This document shows, piece after piece, positions 1 through 5,226 of a stretch of DNA of 5,226 nucleotides. The notes below the pieces were generated by a model. The model was given only the letters and a program-made list of their open reading frames with translations. It was not told where the DNA came from and did not search any database. Position numbers and translations under genes: made by a program. Each line of letters starts with the position of its first letter. The first letter of the stretch is position 1. Location of the stretch: positions 1 to 5,226 of the forward strand of contig JAEUIX010000251.1 in the NCBI GenBank assembly GCA_016794945.1, read 5' to 3'. This stretch comes from Phycisphaerae bacterium. Its GTDB lineage: Bacteria > Planctomycetota > Phycisphaerae > Phycisphaerales > UBA1924.

Positions 1-372
1 CAGCTCGGCCACCGTGTCGATCACCCCGCCGATGGTCTGCACCCGGTCGTTGCGCTGCACGCTGGCCAGCAACTCCCGCCGGCGACGCTGCTCCTTGCGC
101 TGTGACATCGAGCCGAACACCATCAGCGCCACCAGCAGCACCAGCGGCAGCAACAGGAACAGCATGCTCCCGGCCGGGCTCGGCTGCGCCGCGGGCGCGC
201 CGGTCGGAACCAGCTGCTTGGCCTCGCCACCGGCCGGAGTCGGGGCCGACGGAGCGCCGATGACCTCGGTCCGGCCGGCCGGCGCAGGCGACGGCGTTGG
301 GCCCGCGCCCGGCGTCGACGGCTGCGCAACCACCACCACGGACAGGCCTGGAACGATCGATGAACTGTGCAT
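1..372 (-). CDS. yajC: YajC, Sec translocon accessory subunit (partial, 3' end beyond window)
   Basis: Small inner-membrane protein that associates with SecDF and the SecYEG translocon. The first 124 codons are visible; the frame is open to the left edge, so the C-terminus is missing. A hydrophobic helix lies at about residues 70-87 (MLFLLLPLVLLVALMVFG). It is followed by a basic stretch (QRKEQRRRREL) and then NDRVQTIGGVIDTVAEL, which matches the YajC core (E. coli has DEVLTNGGLVGRVTKV). The ATG at 372 is the only good start: a GAGAG ribosome site (381-385) sits 8 nt upstream, and an in-frame TGA occurs 54 nt upstream. The first ~68 residues are rich in Pro, Ala, Gly, Ser and Thr, with a short hydrophobic run (VPGLSVVVVA) near the N-terminus; E. 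coli YajC has only about 20 residues before its helix. Placement after tgt matches the widespread tgt-yajC-secD-secF order, so secD is expected next. The family assignment is firm; the role of the extension is unknown. Confidence 0.9.
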   Translation of the reverse strand, partial: MHSSSIVPGLSVVVVAQPSTPGAGPTPSPAPAGRTEVIGAPSAPTPAGGEAKQLVPTGAPAAQPSPAGSMLFLLLPLVLLVALMVFGSMSQRKEQRRRRELLASVQRNDRVQTIGGVIDTVAEL

Positions 373-408
373 GCGTGCGACTCTCGAATGCCGGGGGAAC
401 GAGCACGT

Positions 409-426
409 CCGATCAAAACCCGATCA
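409..426. repeat. Direct repeat CCGATCA x2 in the tgt-yajC gap
   Basis: In the 83-nt gap between the tgt stop and the yajC start, CCGATCA occurs at 409-415 and again at 420-426, with an 11-nt period (about one helical turn). It could be a regulator half-site pair or chance. I see no convincing -35/-10 promoter pair and no terminator hairpin with a T-run in this gap, so yajC is most simply read as part of the upstream transcript. Confidence 0.3.
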
Positions 427-455
427 GGCCGACCGCTCCCGGAATGGCCCCAACT

Positions 456-1706
456 TTAGGCGAGTCCCTCGCCCACGACGGGCCACCGCCGGACCAATCC
501 CGGCCAGTCGCCCGAGTCGATCGTCGACCGGACATCGGCCATGAACCGCTGGAAGTGTCGCAGATTGTGCAGGGTGACCAGCATGGGGCCGAGCATCTCA
601 CCCGACTGGAACAGGTGCCGCAGGTACCCTCGGCTGAACACCCGCCCCTGGGGTCCTGTTGCGCACGCCGGGCAATCGCACCCCGGCTGGATCGGCGCGG
701 GGTCCTCCGCGTACGAGGCGTTGCGCAGCCGGATCTGACCCGTGGGCGTGAACGCGTTGGCGTTCCTTCCGTTGCGCGTCGGCAGCACGCAGTCGAACAT
801 GTCCACGCCCGCCCGAACCGCGCCCAGCAGGTCGCGCTCGTAGCCGACACCCATCAGGTACCGCGGCTTGGTCTCCGGAAGCAGCGGGGCCGTGTGGCGC
901 ACCACCGACAGAATCTGTTCGGTCGTCTCTCCGACGGCAACCCCGCCGATGGCGTAGCCCGGCAGGTCAACGGCCGAGATGCGTTGGGCAGACCAGGTGC
1001 GCAGATCAAGGTCCGTACCACCTTGCACGATCCCGAACAGCGACTGGTCGGCCGATCGCGCGTGCGCCCGTTTGCACCGCTCGAGCCACCGAACCGTGCG
1101 TTCGTTGGCGGCGCGCACGCGCGCCAGGTAGTCCGCACGATCGCCGACACGGTCGCGACGCATGGCCCGCCGGGCCCTGGGGTCGGCGGATGGGCCGGCT
1201 TCGTCGGCCGTTGGATCCTGCCGTCCGTCACCCGGCTCGCCCGGCTCGCCCGCGGGTGGGCAGTCATCGAACGCCATGATGATGTCGGCGCCAAGCTCGT
1301 TCTGCACTTCGATCGCCCGTTCGGGCGTCAGGTGCACCTCGCGGCCGTCGATGATCGACCGGAACCGCACACCGTCGTCCGTGACGGTGTTGATGTCGGC
1401 CATGGAGAACGCCTGGTAGCCCCCCGAGTCGGTCAGGATGGGCCGGCCCCAGTTCATGAACGCGTGCAGCCCGCCCAGACGCGCCACCACCGCGGACCCG
1501 GGGCGGAGCATCAGGTGGTACGTGTTCCCCAGGCAGATCTGGGCCCCCACCGCCTCGAGGTCGCGCGGCAGAACGCCCTTGACGGTCCCGCGCGTGCCCA
1601 CGGGCATGAACGCCGGCGTCTCAAACGCGCCGTGCGCTGTCCGCACCACGCCACGGCGTGCAGCGCAGCCGGCCGACCGCCCCACGATCTCGAACGACAA
1701 CGCCAC
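456..1706 (-). CDS. tgt: tRNA-guanine transglycosylase (queuine/preQ1 tRNA-ribosyltransferase)
   Basis: Swaps guanine-34 for preQ1 in the anticodons of Asp, Asn, His and Tyr tRNAs, the committing tRNA step of queuosine synthesis; cytosolic. The protein has 416 residues. Visible residues, by alignment to the Zymomonas enzyme: general acid/base Asp93 in LTDSGGYQAFS (Z. mobilis D102), nucleophile Asp305 in VDMFDCVLPTRNGRN (D280), and zinc ligands Cys343, Cys345, Cys348 (CDCPAC) and His380 (TLHNLR). Cys149 and Val258 correspond to Cys158 and Val233, which mark preQ1-type bacterial enzymes rather than eukaryotic queuine enzymes. The start is GTG at 1706; the codon before it is the rhomboid TAA stop in the same frame, so no earlier start is possible, and the N-terminus aligns well with the family. 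Odd points: a polar insertion of about 34 residues after Cys149, and about six extra residues between the zinc cysteines and the zinc histidine. It is probably translationally coupled to the rhomboid gene. Confidence 0.97.
   Translation of the reverse strand: MALSFEIVGRSAGCAARRGVVRTAHGAFETPAFMPVGTRGTVKGVLPRDLEAVGAQICLGNTYHLMLRPGSAVVARLGGLHAFMNWGRPILTDSGGYQAFSMADINTVTDDGVRFRSIIDGREVHLTPERAIEVQNELGADIIMAFDDCPPAGEPGEPGDGRQDPTADEAGPSADPRARRAMRRDRVGDRADYLARVRAANERTVRWLERCKRAHARSADQSLFGIVQGGTDLDLRTWSAQRISAVDLPGYAIGGVAVGETTEQILSVVRHTAPLLPETKPRYLMGVGYERDLLGAVRAGVDMFDCVLPTRNGRNANAFTPTGQIRLRNASYAEDPAPIQPGCDCPACATGPQGRVFSRGYLRHLFQSGEMLGPMLVTLHNLRHFQRFMADVRSTIDSGDWPGLVRRWPVVGEGLA
1231..1248. repeat. Two tandem 9-bp copies inside the tgt insertion
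   Basis: CCCGGCTCG occurs twice head to tail (1231-1239 and 1240-1248), followed by a partial third unit. On the minus strand it encodes GEPGEPG (about residues 153-159 of Tgt), inside the segment that is extra relative to the Zymomonas enzyme. The pattern fits in-frame expansion by slippage in a tolerated surface loop. Confidence 0.6.
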
Positions 1707-2801
1707 TTATCCGCCCCCGCTCGGCGTTCCGGAGCCCCCGCCGCGGGCGGCCGTCGCGTCGCGCAGCACCTGGATCTCGCGTTCGGTCAGTCGACCGCGA
1801 CCCTCGGCCTGGATCTTGGTCAGAACACGGTCGAGTTCCGCCGCGTCCGGCCGCGCCGGCGCCCGGCCGGCGGCCGGGGGACGGCGGGAATCACCCGTGA
1901 TGTCGAAGAAGTCGCGGAGCAGATGGGTGCGACGGATGAAGTAGAACCCCGCGATGGCGCCGCCGACGTGCGCGGCCTCGCCGCCGGCGTTGGACGTGCC
2001 GGCGAACAGGTTGACCGCCGCGATCGTCGCGAAGAGGTAGACCGCCACCCGCAGCTGCACCGGGATCACCCAGAAGATGAGCACTTCTTCCCGCGGCGAG
2101 ATGAACGCGGCGGCCATGAGCACGCCGAAGATGCCCGCCGAAGCCCCGACCAGCGGCGTGCTGGGGTCGTTGAACAGCACGAACGGCAGGTTCAGATTCA
2201 GCACATAGCCCAGCAGATTCAGCAGCAGGTAGAGCAGCGCCCCGAAGATGCCGCACGTCAGGTAGAACGCCGCGTAACGCCTCGGCCCCAGGTACTGCTC
2301 CACGAGCGAGCCGACGAAGTACAGCCCGAGCATGTTGAGCAGGAGGTGCGTCAGGTTCTGGTGCAGGAACTGGAAGGTGACGAACCGCCAGACCTCCAGC
2401 CCGAAGAACCCCTGCGTGGTGGAGAAGTGGCCCAGCCCCGTGAGCACGGGCATCACGGCGCGGCGTTCGCGCCCGATCTCCTTGCGGAGCATCGGCGGCG
2501 ACATGGGGTCGACCAGCGGGTAGTACACCACCCCGTTGACGCCGGGGTAGGGCAGCGGATCGCGCGTGGCCCGAACCGCCCGGCGCTGCTCGGCGAGGCT
2601 CACGCCGGGGTAGAACTCGACGCCGTACGAGAACGTGCGCACCGCGCCGGGCTGGCTCAGCACGAGGTTGTTGACGATGAAGACCACAGCGCACAGCACG
2701 ATCAGCCAGGTGTTGACGGACCAGACCGCGACGCCCCGCCCGGGGCGCTCGCGCCGGGCGGAGGCTCGGTCGCGTGCGTAATCGCGGTCGTGGATGCCCA
2801 T
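1707..2801 (-). CDS. Rhomboid-family intramembrane serine protease
   Basis: Polytopic membrane protease that cleaves transmembrane substrates with a Ser-His dyad; the substrate is unknown. The protein has 364 residues. TM1 is at about 27-48. A long loop (about 50-135) follows and ends in the WR motif (EVWRFVTFQFLH). The next helix carries His152 and Asn156 (HLLLN, equivalent to GlpG H150/N154). Further helices lie at about 175-205 and 216-234; the latter holds catalytic Ser221 in GASAGIFG. Catalytic His278 is in AHVGGAIAG. All core catalytic residues are present, so it should be active. The loop after TM1 is long for a rhomboid. The cytosolic tail after about 300 has a Pro/Ala linker, a small module (AELDRVLTKI...LTEREIQVL, about 320-353) and a Gly-rich end; that module recurs in the neighbouring protease. 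The start is ATG 2801, the only start codon after an in-frame TGA, and has no clear Shine-Dalgarno. It lies 36 nt after the S2P gene, and its TAA abuts the tgt GTG. Confidence 0.95.
   Translation of the reverse strand: MGIHDRDYARDRASARRERPGRGVAVWSVNTWLIVLCAVVFIVNNLVLSQPGAVRTFSYGVEFYPGVSLAEQRRAVRATRDPLPYPGVNGVVYYPLVDPMSPPMLRKEIGRERRAVMPVLTGLGHFSTTQGFFGLEVWRFVTFQFLHQNLTHLLLNMLGLYFVGSLVEQYLGPRRYAAFYLTCGIFGALLYLLLNLLGYVLNLNLPFVLFNDPSTPLVGASAGIFGVLMAAAFISPREEVLIFWVIPVQLRVAVYLFATIAAVNLFAGTSNAGGEAAHVGGAIAGFYFIRRTHLLRDFFDITGDSRRPPAAGRAPARPDAAELDRVLTKIQAEGRGRLTEREIQVLRDATAARGGGSGTPSGGG
1746..1844 (-). other. C-terminal tail module of the rhomboid, shared with the M50 protease
   Basis: Encodes residues 320-352 of the rhomboid protein: AELDRVLTKI, a Gly turn, then LTEREIQVL. 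It is the partner copy of the segment at 2853-2951. At nucleotide level, 1812-1842 matches 2919-2949 at 27 of 31 positions. All four differences are transitions, and the match includes an unbroken 15-nt block (1828-1842 and 2935-2949). Confidence 0.75.
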
Positions 2802-2837
2802 GGTCGGTCTGGAGGGTACCGCGCGCCGACGGCCGGA

Positions 2838-3881
2838 TCAGCCCGACCGCCGCCGCTCGGTGTCGGCCTGGAGGAACCGCTTCTCGGCGTGAGAGAGGCT
2901 GGCCATGCCGGACTTGGCGATCTTGGCCAGGATGCGGTCGAGTTCCGCCTGGTGCTCGCGCTCGGCGCGGGCCTGGCGTGCCCGCGTCTCTTCGGCCCGG
3001 GTAGCGGCGGCCGCGTCGTCGCGGCGTGCCGGCGGAGCGAACAGGCCGTAGGGGTCGTCCTCGGCCAAGTCGGCCTCGAGGAAGCGGAGCTGCTGGCGCT
3101 GCTGCCAGCACGTGAGCCCGGCGAAGATCGCGATCGCGGACAGGATTCCCTGGCCGGTGCTCATGGCCCACAGCCCGACCACCACCGCGATCAGCAGGCC
3201 CAGATTCACCGCGATCGCCATCGACCGGCGGTAGCCAAGCCTCCACCACAGCAGTTCCTGCACGACGCGCCCGGCGTCCATCGGGAACATCGGCAGCAGC
3301 ATGTTGAACAGCAGCAGCACGAGGTTGATGAAGTAGAACCACCACGCGGTCACGGCCACCCACGAACCCAGGCTCGCCACCGGCCAGGTGGCGAAAGGAT
3401 CGAACGGGTTGAACACGAGCAGGCCCCAGTCCCACGCCGATGCTGTCGCCCACACCACCAGGCCCGACACCGGCACCAGCAGGACGTTGACCATCGGGCC
3501 GCCGAGCGTCGTCACCAGCGAAGCGCCCCACCGGTGCGGCGGACGGCACATCGCCAGCCCGCCCAGCGGCCAGAGCAGGATCTCGTCGGCCTGCCCGCCG
3601 ACCCACCGGCACGCCAGGCAGTGACCGAATTCGTGCAGCAGCACGATCGTGAACATGATCGCGAGGTAGGTCGCCGCGTGGTTCACGGAACCCTTGCCGG
3701 CGGCGATGAGCAGCTCGATGACGACGTAGATGATGAAGAAGATGTGCAACCGCACCGAGATGCCGCCGACGCGGAAGAGCAGCAGCGACATGCCCAGCGG
3801 ATTGTCCGCGTTGGCGACACGGCGCAGCGCGTCGGAGAAACCCCCGCCGTCGGACCGATCGCGTCCCTGCCAGCGTGCCAT
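2838..3881 (-). CDS. M50 family (site-2 type) intramembrane zinc metalloprotease
   Basis: Polytopic zinc metalloprotease of the site-2 protease family, which cuts membrane-embedded substrates such as anti-sigma factors or signal-peptide remnants; the substrate here is unknown. The protein has 347 residues. Hydrophobic helices lie at about 44-61, 69-92, 121-145, 174-198 and 221-257. Zinc ligands His83 and His87 with catalytic Glu84 form HEFGH in the second helix. A GGP motif with Asn (LGGPMVN) lies at 127-132. NMLLPMFPMDAGR at 193-205 supplies the third ligand, Asp202. No PDZ or CBS domain is seen. After about residue 262 comes a charged, Arg/Glu/Ala-rich cytosolic linker and then a C-terminal module (QAELDRILAKI...LSHAEKRFL, about 311-343) that matches the tail of the rhomboid protein next door. 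The start is ATG 3881, with AGGA at 3889-3892 spaced 7 nt away. That Shine-Dalgarno overlaps the Nudix TAG stop, which points to coupling. Confidence 0.95.
   Translation of the reverse strand: MARWQGRDRSDGGGFSDALRRVANADNPLGMSLLLFRVGGISVRLHIFFIIYVVIELLIAAGKGSVNHAATYLAIMFTIVLLHEFGHCLACRWVGGQADEILLWPLGGLAMCRPPHRWGASLVTTLGGPMVNVLLVPVSGLVVWATASAWDWGLLVFNPFDPFATWPVASLGSWVAVTAWWFYFINLVLLLFNMLLPMFPMDAGRVVQELLWWRLGYRRSMAIAVNLGLLIAVVVGLWAMSTGQGILSAIAIFAGLTCWQQRQQLRFLEADLAEDDPYGLFAPPARRDDAAAATRAEETRARQARAEREHQAELDRILAKIAKSGMASLSHAEKRFLQADTERRRSG
2853..2951 (-). other. C-terminal tail module of the M50 protease, shared with the rhomboid
   Basis: Encodes residues 311-343 of the S2P protein. It aligns without gaps to residues 320-352 of the rhomboid protein (1746-1844), with about 14 identities in 33 positions, including AELDR, L-x-K-I, the turn Gly, and spaced L, E, L, T and R. 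The pattern looks like two short helices around a Gly turn. From memory, a similar tail at the end of Bacteroidota rhomboid proteins is catalogued as a domain of unknown function (I believe DUF6576); this was not verified here. Confidence 0.75.
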
Positions 3882-3893
3882 CGGCAGATCCTA
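3882..3893 (-). promoter_or_regulatory. Ribosome binding site of the M50 gene overlapping the Nudix stop
   Basis: On the minus strand the Nudix stop TAG (3893-3891) runs into AGGA (3892-3889), followed by a 7-nt spacer and the ATG at 3881. A ribosome terminating on the Nudix gene sits on the start site of the protease, so the two are probably translated in a coupled way. Confidence 0.6.
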
Positions 3894-4433
3894 GTGCAGC
3901 AACCCGCGCCGCTCCGCGAGCAGGATAGCGATCATGCTCTTGGCGTCGGCCAGTTCGCCCCGCTCGATCATCGCCAGCGCCTCGCCCGACGCTACCGGCA
4001 GCACGGTGATGGTCTCGTCCTCCTCCAGATCCTGCCCCACCGGTCGCAGGCCGGTGGCAACGAACGCGTGCATCCGTTCGTCGGTCATGCCGGGCGTCGT
4101 CCAGAACGAGCCCAAGGGGATCAGCGTCGCGGCCTCGTACCCAGTCTCCTCGATCAGTTCCCGCGCGGCGCAGCGATCGGGAGCCTCGCCCCGCTCGATC
4201 GTGCCCGCGCAGCACTCGACGTTGTCCCGCTCCAGGGCGTGCCGATGCACGCGGATGAGCACCACGCGCCCATCGGGCAGGATCGGCACGACGACCACGG
4301 CCCCCGGGTGACGGATGATCTCGCGGTGGATCGTCGCCCCCGCCGGGGTGCGGATGGTCAGCCGCTCGAAGTTGAACTTGCGCCCGGCGTGCAGCACGTC
4401 GCGCGCGACGACCGTGGGTGGTGGCGTGGTCAC
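3891..4433 (-). CDS. Nudix hydrolase, ADP-ribose pyrophosphatase type
   Basis: Predicted cytosolic enzyme that hydrolyses a nucleoside diphosphate linked to another group, most likely ADP-ribose to AMP and ribose 5-phosphate, with Mg2+ or Mn2+. The protein has 180 residues, normal for the family. The Nudix box is perfect at 77-99: GTIERGE, seven residues, then RELIEETGY; metal-binding glutamates are Glu92, Glu95 and Glu96. About 15 residues past the box, TTPGMTDERMHAF (112-124) matches the PG-x-x-x-E signature of ADP-ribose pyrophosphatases. The early HPGAVVVVPIL strand and the RHALERDNVE segment also fit. One oddity: the usual L-P before AG of the box is Cys-Cys (ECCAGTIE). The start is GTG at 4433, with no clear Shine-Dalgarno; the sequence aligns from close to this point and no better start is seen. 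It lies just 27 nt beyond a terminator and 9 nt before the M50 gene, so it appears to lead the operon. Another sugar-nucleotide substrate (e.g. GDP-mannose) is possible. Confidence 0.9.
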   Translation of the reverse strand: MTTPPPTVVARDVLHAGRKFNFERLTIRTPAGATIHREIIRHPGAVVVVPILPDGRVVLIRVHRHALERDNVECCAGTIERGEAPDRCAARELIEETGYEAATLIPLGSFWTTPGMTDERMHAFVATGLRPVGQDLEEDETITVLPVASGEALAMIERGELADAKSMIAILLAERRGLLH

Positions 4434-4460
4434 GCGTTCATGGTAGTGCGCCGCGCGACG

Positions 4461-4488
4461 AAAAAACCCCGGGCTCGGGCCCGGGGTT
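4461..4488 (-). terminator. Intrinsic terminator of the OmpA-like lipoprotein gene
   Basis: Read on the minus strand, AACCCCGGGC (4488-4479), loop CCGA (4478-4475) and GCCCGGGGTT (4474-4465) form a perfect 10-bp GC-rich stem with a tetraloop. A run of six T (4466-4461) overlaps its end. It lies 28 nt past the lipoprotein stop. On the plus strand there is no T-run after the stem, so it works in one direction only. Confidence 0.9.
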
Positions 4489-4516
4489 CGTGTTCATCGC
4501 GACGGACGTTGAGGCG

Positions 4517-5131
4517 TCAGCCGCCCAGGATGTGGATCTCGACGCGCCGGCTCTGCGCCTTGGTCGCCTTGGGCTTGGCGGCGCCCATCCCCACCGCCTC
4601 GATCCGGCTGCTGGAGATCCCCTTGCTCGACAGGTAGCTCTCCACCGAGCGTGCACGCGCCAGGCTCAGCGCCTCGTTCGTGCCCCACTTGCTCTTCTTG
4701 ATCGGGTCGCTGTCGGTGTACCCCTCGACGCGGATGCGATTGCTCGCGTACCGGCTGCGGATGGTCGCGGCGACCTTGTCCAGTTCCTTGCGGCCCGCCG
4801 CGGTCAGCTGGTCGGAACCGGACCCGAACAGCACGTCGCCGGCGACTTCGATCACGACGTCCTGCGAGGGCGACGGCCCCGGGCGCCGTCCTCCGCCCGT
4901 GTCACCCATCGGCGCGGGACGCGCCCGCTCCGCCTCGAGCTGCGCCTGCAGCTGCTGTGCCTGAGCCTGCGACGTCTGCGCGGTGCTGGCCAGTTGCTGG
5001 TTCTCCTCGCGCAGCTTGGTGTTCTCGTCCGTCAACGCCTTGACCTGCTGGTCCTGGCAGCCGCCCAGCACGCCGACGCCCACCACCGCCAAGCCCGTCA
5101 GCATCGTCCAACGCTTCCACATCGACGCCAT
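4517..5131 (-). CDS. OmpA/Pal-like peptidoglycan-binding lipoprotein
   Basis: Predicted lipoprotein anchored by an N-terminal lipid that holds the envelope to peptidoglycan, in the manner of Pal. The protein is 204 residues from the chosen start. It has a signal peptide with Lys-Arg near the N-terminus, a hydrophobic core (LTGLAVVGVGV), and lipobox LGGC with Cys25 as the lipidated residue. A Gln/Glu/Ala-rich coiled coil follows (about 28-71: DENTKLREENQQLAS, then QAQQLQAQLEAE). A Gly/Pro linker lies at 72-90. The OmpA-like domain at about 91-204 contains VEGYTDSDP (Asp140, matching the diaminopimelate-binding Asp) and NEALSLARARSVESYL (Arg159, matching the binding Arg), ending in SRRVEIHI. 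The usual GHTD is GYTD here. The start is ATG 5131 because GGAGGT lies 4 nt upstream; an upstream GTG in frame at 5200 would add residues before the signal peptide and is rejected. The gene is followed by its own terminator, so it is probably monocistronic. Whether it is true Pal (a Tol partner) cannot be told without tolB nearby. Confidence 0.92.
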   Translation of the reverse strand: MASMWKRWTMLTGLAVVGVGVLGGCQDQQVKALTDENTKLREENQQLASTAQTSQAQAQQLQAQLEAERARPAPMGDTGGGRRPGPSPSQDVVIEVAGDVLFGSGSDQLTAAGRKELDKVAATIRSRYASNRIRVEGYTDSDPIKKSKWGTNEALSLARARSVESYLSSKGISSSRIEAVGMGAAKPKATKAQSRRVEIHILGG

Positions 5132-5135
5132 ACCG

Positions 5136-5141
5136 ACCTCC
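5136..5141 (-). promoter_or_regulatory. Strong Shine-Dalgarno of the lipoprotein gene
   Basis: GGAGGT on the minus strand (5141-5136), 4 nt before the ATG at 5131. It fixes the start at 5131 rather than the GTG at 5200 or the ATG at 5122. Confidence 0.8.
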
Positions 5142-5193
5142 GTGTTCTGGTTTCTGGCCGCGGCCGCGCCGACCGCGATCTGGTTCCATGCCG

Positions 5194-5215
5194 TTCGCAC
5201 GAACTCCCGTGCGAA
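5194..5215. promoter_or_regulatory. Perfect 8-bp inverted repeat upstream of the lipoprotein gene
   Basis: TTCGCACG and CGTGCGAA flank a 6-nt centre, about 62 nt upstream of the ATG at 5131. Neither strand has a T-run right after it, so it does not look like a terminator. It could be an operator for a dimeric regulator, or a hairpin in the 5' leader. No clear promoter boxes are seen in the remaining upstream sequence (5132-5226), which holds no other recognisable feature. Confidence 0.4.
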
Positions 5216-5226
5216 GGGTGCATTTC

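Noticed and set aside
373..455. Possible promoter or terminator in the tgt-yajC gap
   Set aside because: A TTGATC on the minus strand resembles a -35 box, but no -10 is found at proper spacing, and there is no stem followed by a T-run.
1891..4215. Minus-strand frame of 774 codons overlapping the Nudix, M50 and rhomboid genes
   Set aside because: It is an out-of-frame shadow of real genes on the same strand; its sequence is Arg/Ala/Gly-rich with no recognisable motif, while the alternative frames carry full catalytic motifs.
297..4637. Plus-strand open frame of 1446 codons across most of the window
   Set aside because: It lies antisense to five well-recognised genes, and its translation is low-complexity (rich in Arg, His, Pro, Gln, Val) with no domain. 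Long antisense frames are expected from strong GC codon bias. No start context supports it.
4517..5200. Longer version of the lipoprotein gene starting at GTG 5200
   Set aside because: It would place 23 residues before the signal peptide, lacks a Shine-Dalgarno and runs through the palindrome; ATG 5131 has GGAGGT 4 nt upstream.
1..5226. CRISPR array, tRNA or rRNA gene, insertion sequence, or phage/defence module
   Set aside because: No regularly spaced repeats, no tRNA- or rRNA-like stretch, no transposase or terminal inverted repeats, and no defence-protein motifs were seen; the window is filled by housekeeping and membrane-protease genes.

Overview
This is a GC-rich stretch in which every convincing gene lies on the minus strand. 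Read in the direction of transcription (from high to low coordinates) the order is: an OmpA/Pal-like lipoprotein, an intrinsic terminator, a Nudix hydrolase of the ADP-ribose pyrophosphatase type, an M50 (site-2 type) intramembrane metalloprotease, a rhomboid intramembrane serine protease, tRNA-guanine transglycosylase (tgt), and the N-terminal part of yajC, which runs off the left edge. The organism is probably a planctomycete, perhaps of the Phycisphaerae. That rests on the base composition, the style of the OmpA lipoprotein, the YajC with a long Pro/Ala-rich N-terminal extension and the S2P/rhomboid gene pairing. It is an inference from protein character, not a proven placement.

Right part (about 4461-5226): a lipoprotein with a lipobox, a coiled coil and an OmpA-like peptidoglycan-binding domain. 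It has a strong Shine-Dalgarno (SD) site, a perfect inverted repeat upstream, and a textbook terminator (10-bp stem plus six T) downstream. It looks like a single-gene unit.

Middle and left part (1-4433): a tight same-strand run, Nudix - S2P - rhomboid - tgt - yajC. Nudix and S2P are 9 nt apart, and the S2P Shine-Dalgarno overlaps the Nudix stop. S2P and rhomboid are 36 nt apart. The rhomboid stop codon directly abuts the tgt GTG start. About 83 nt separate tgt and yajC. This looks like one operon leading into the Sec accessory genes (yajC is usually followed by secD/secF, outside this window). The genes combine nucleotide clean-up, intramembrane proteolysis, queuosine tRNA modification and Sec translocation.

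Most of the content is recognisable housekeeping. The most interesting signal is that the two adjacent intramembrane proteases, which belong to unrelated catalytic families, end in the same roughly 33-residue C-terminal module. It aligns without gaps, and a 31-nt stretch of the two genes matches at 27 positions. A very long plus-strand open frame (297-4637) is an antisense shadow produced by base composition, not a gene.
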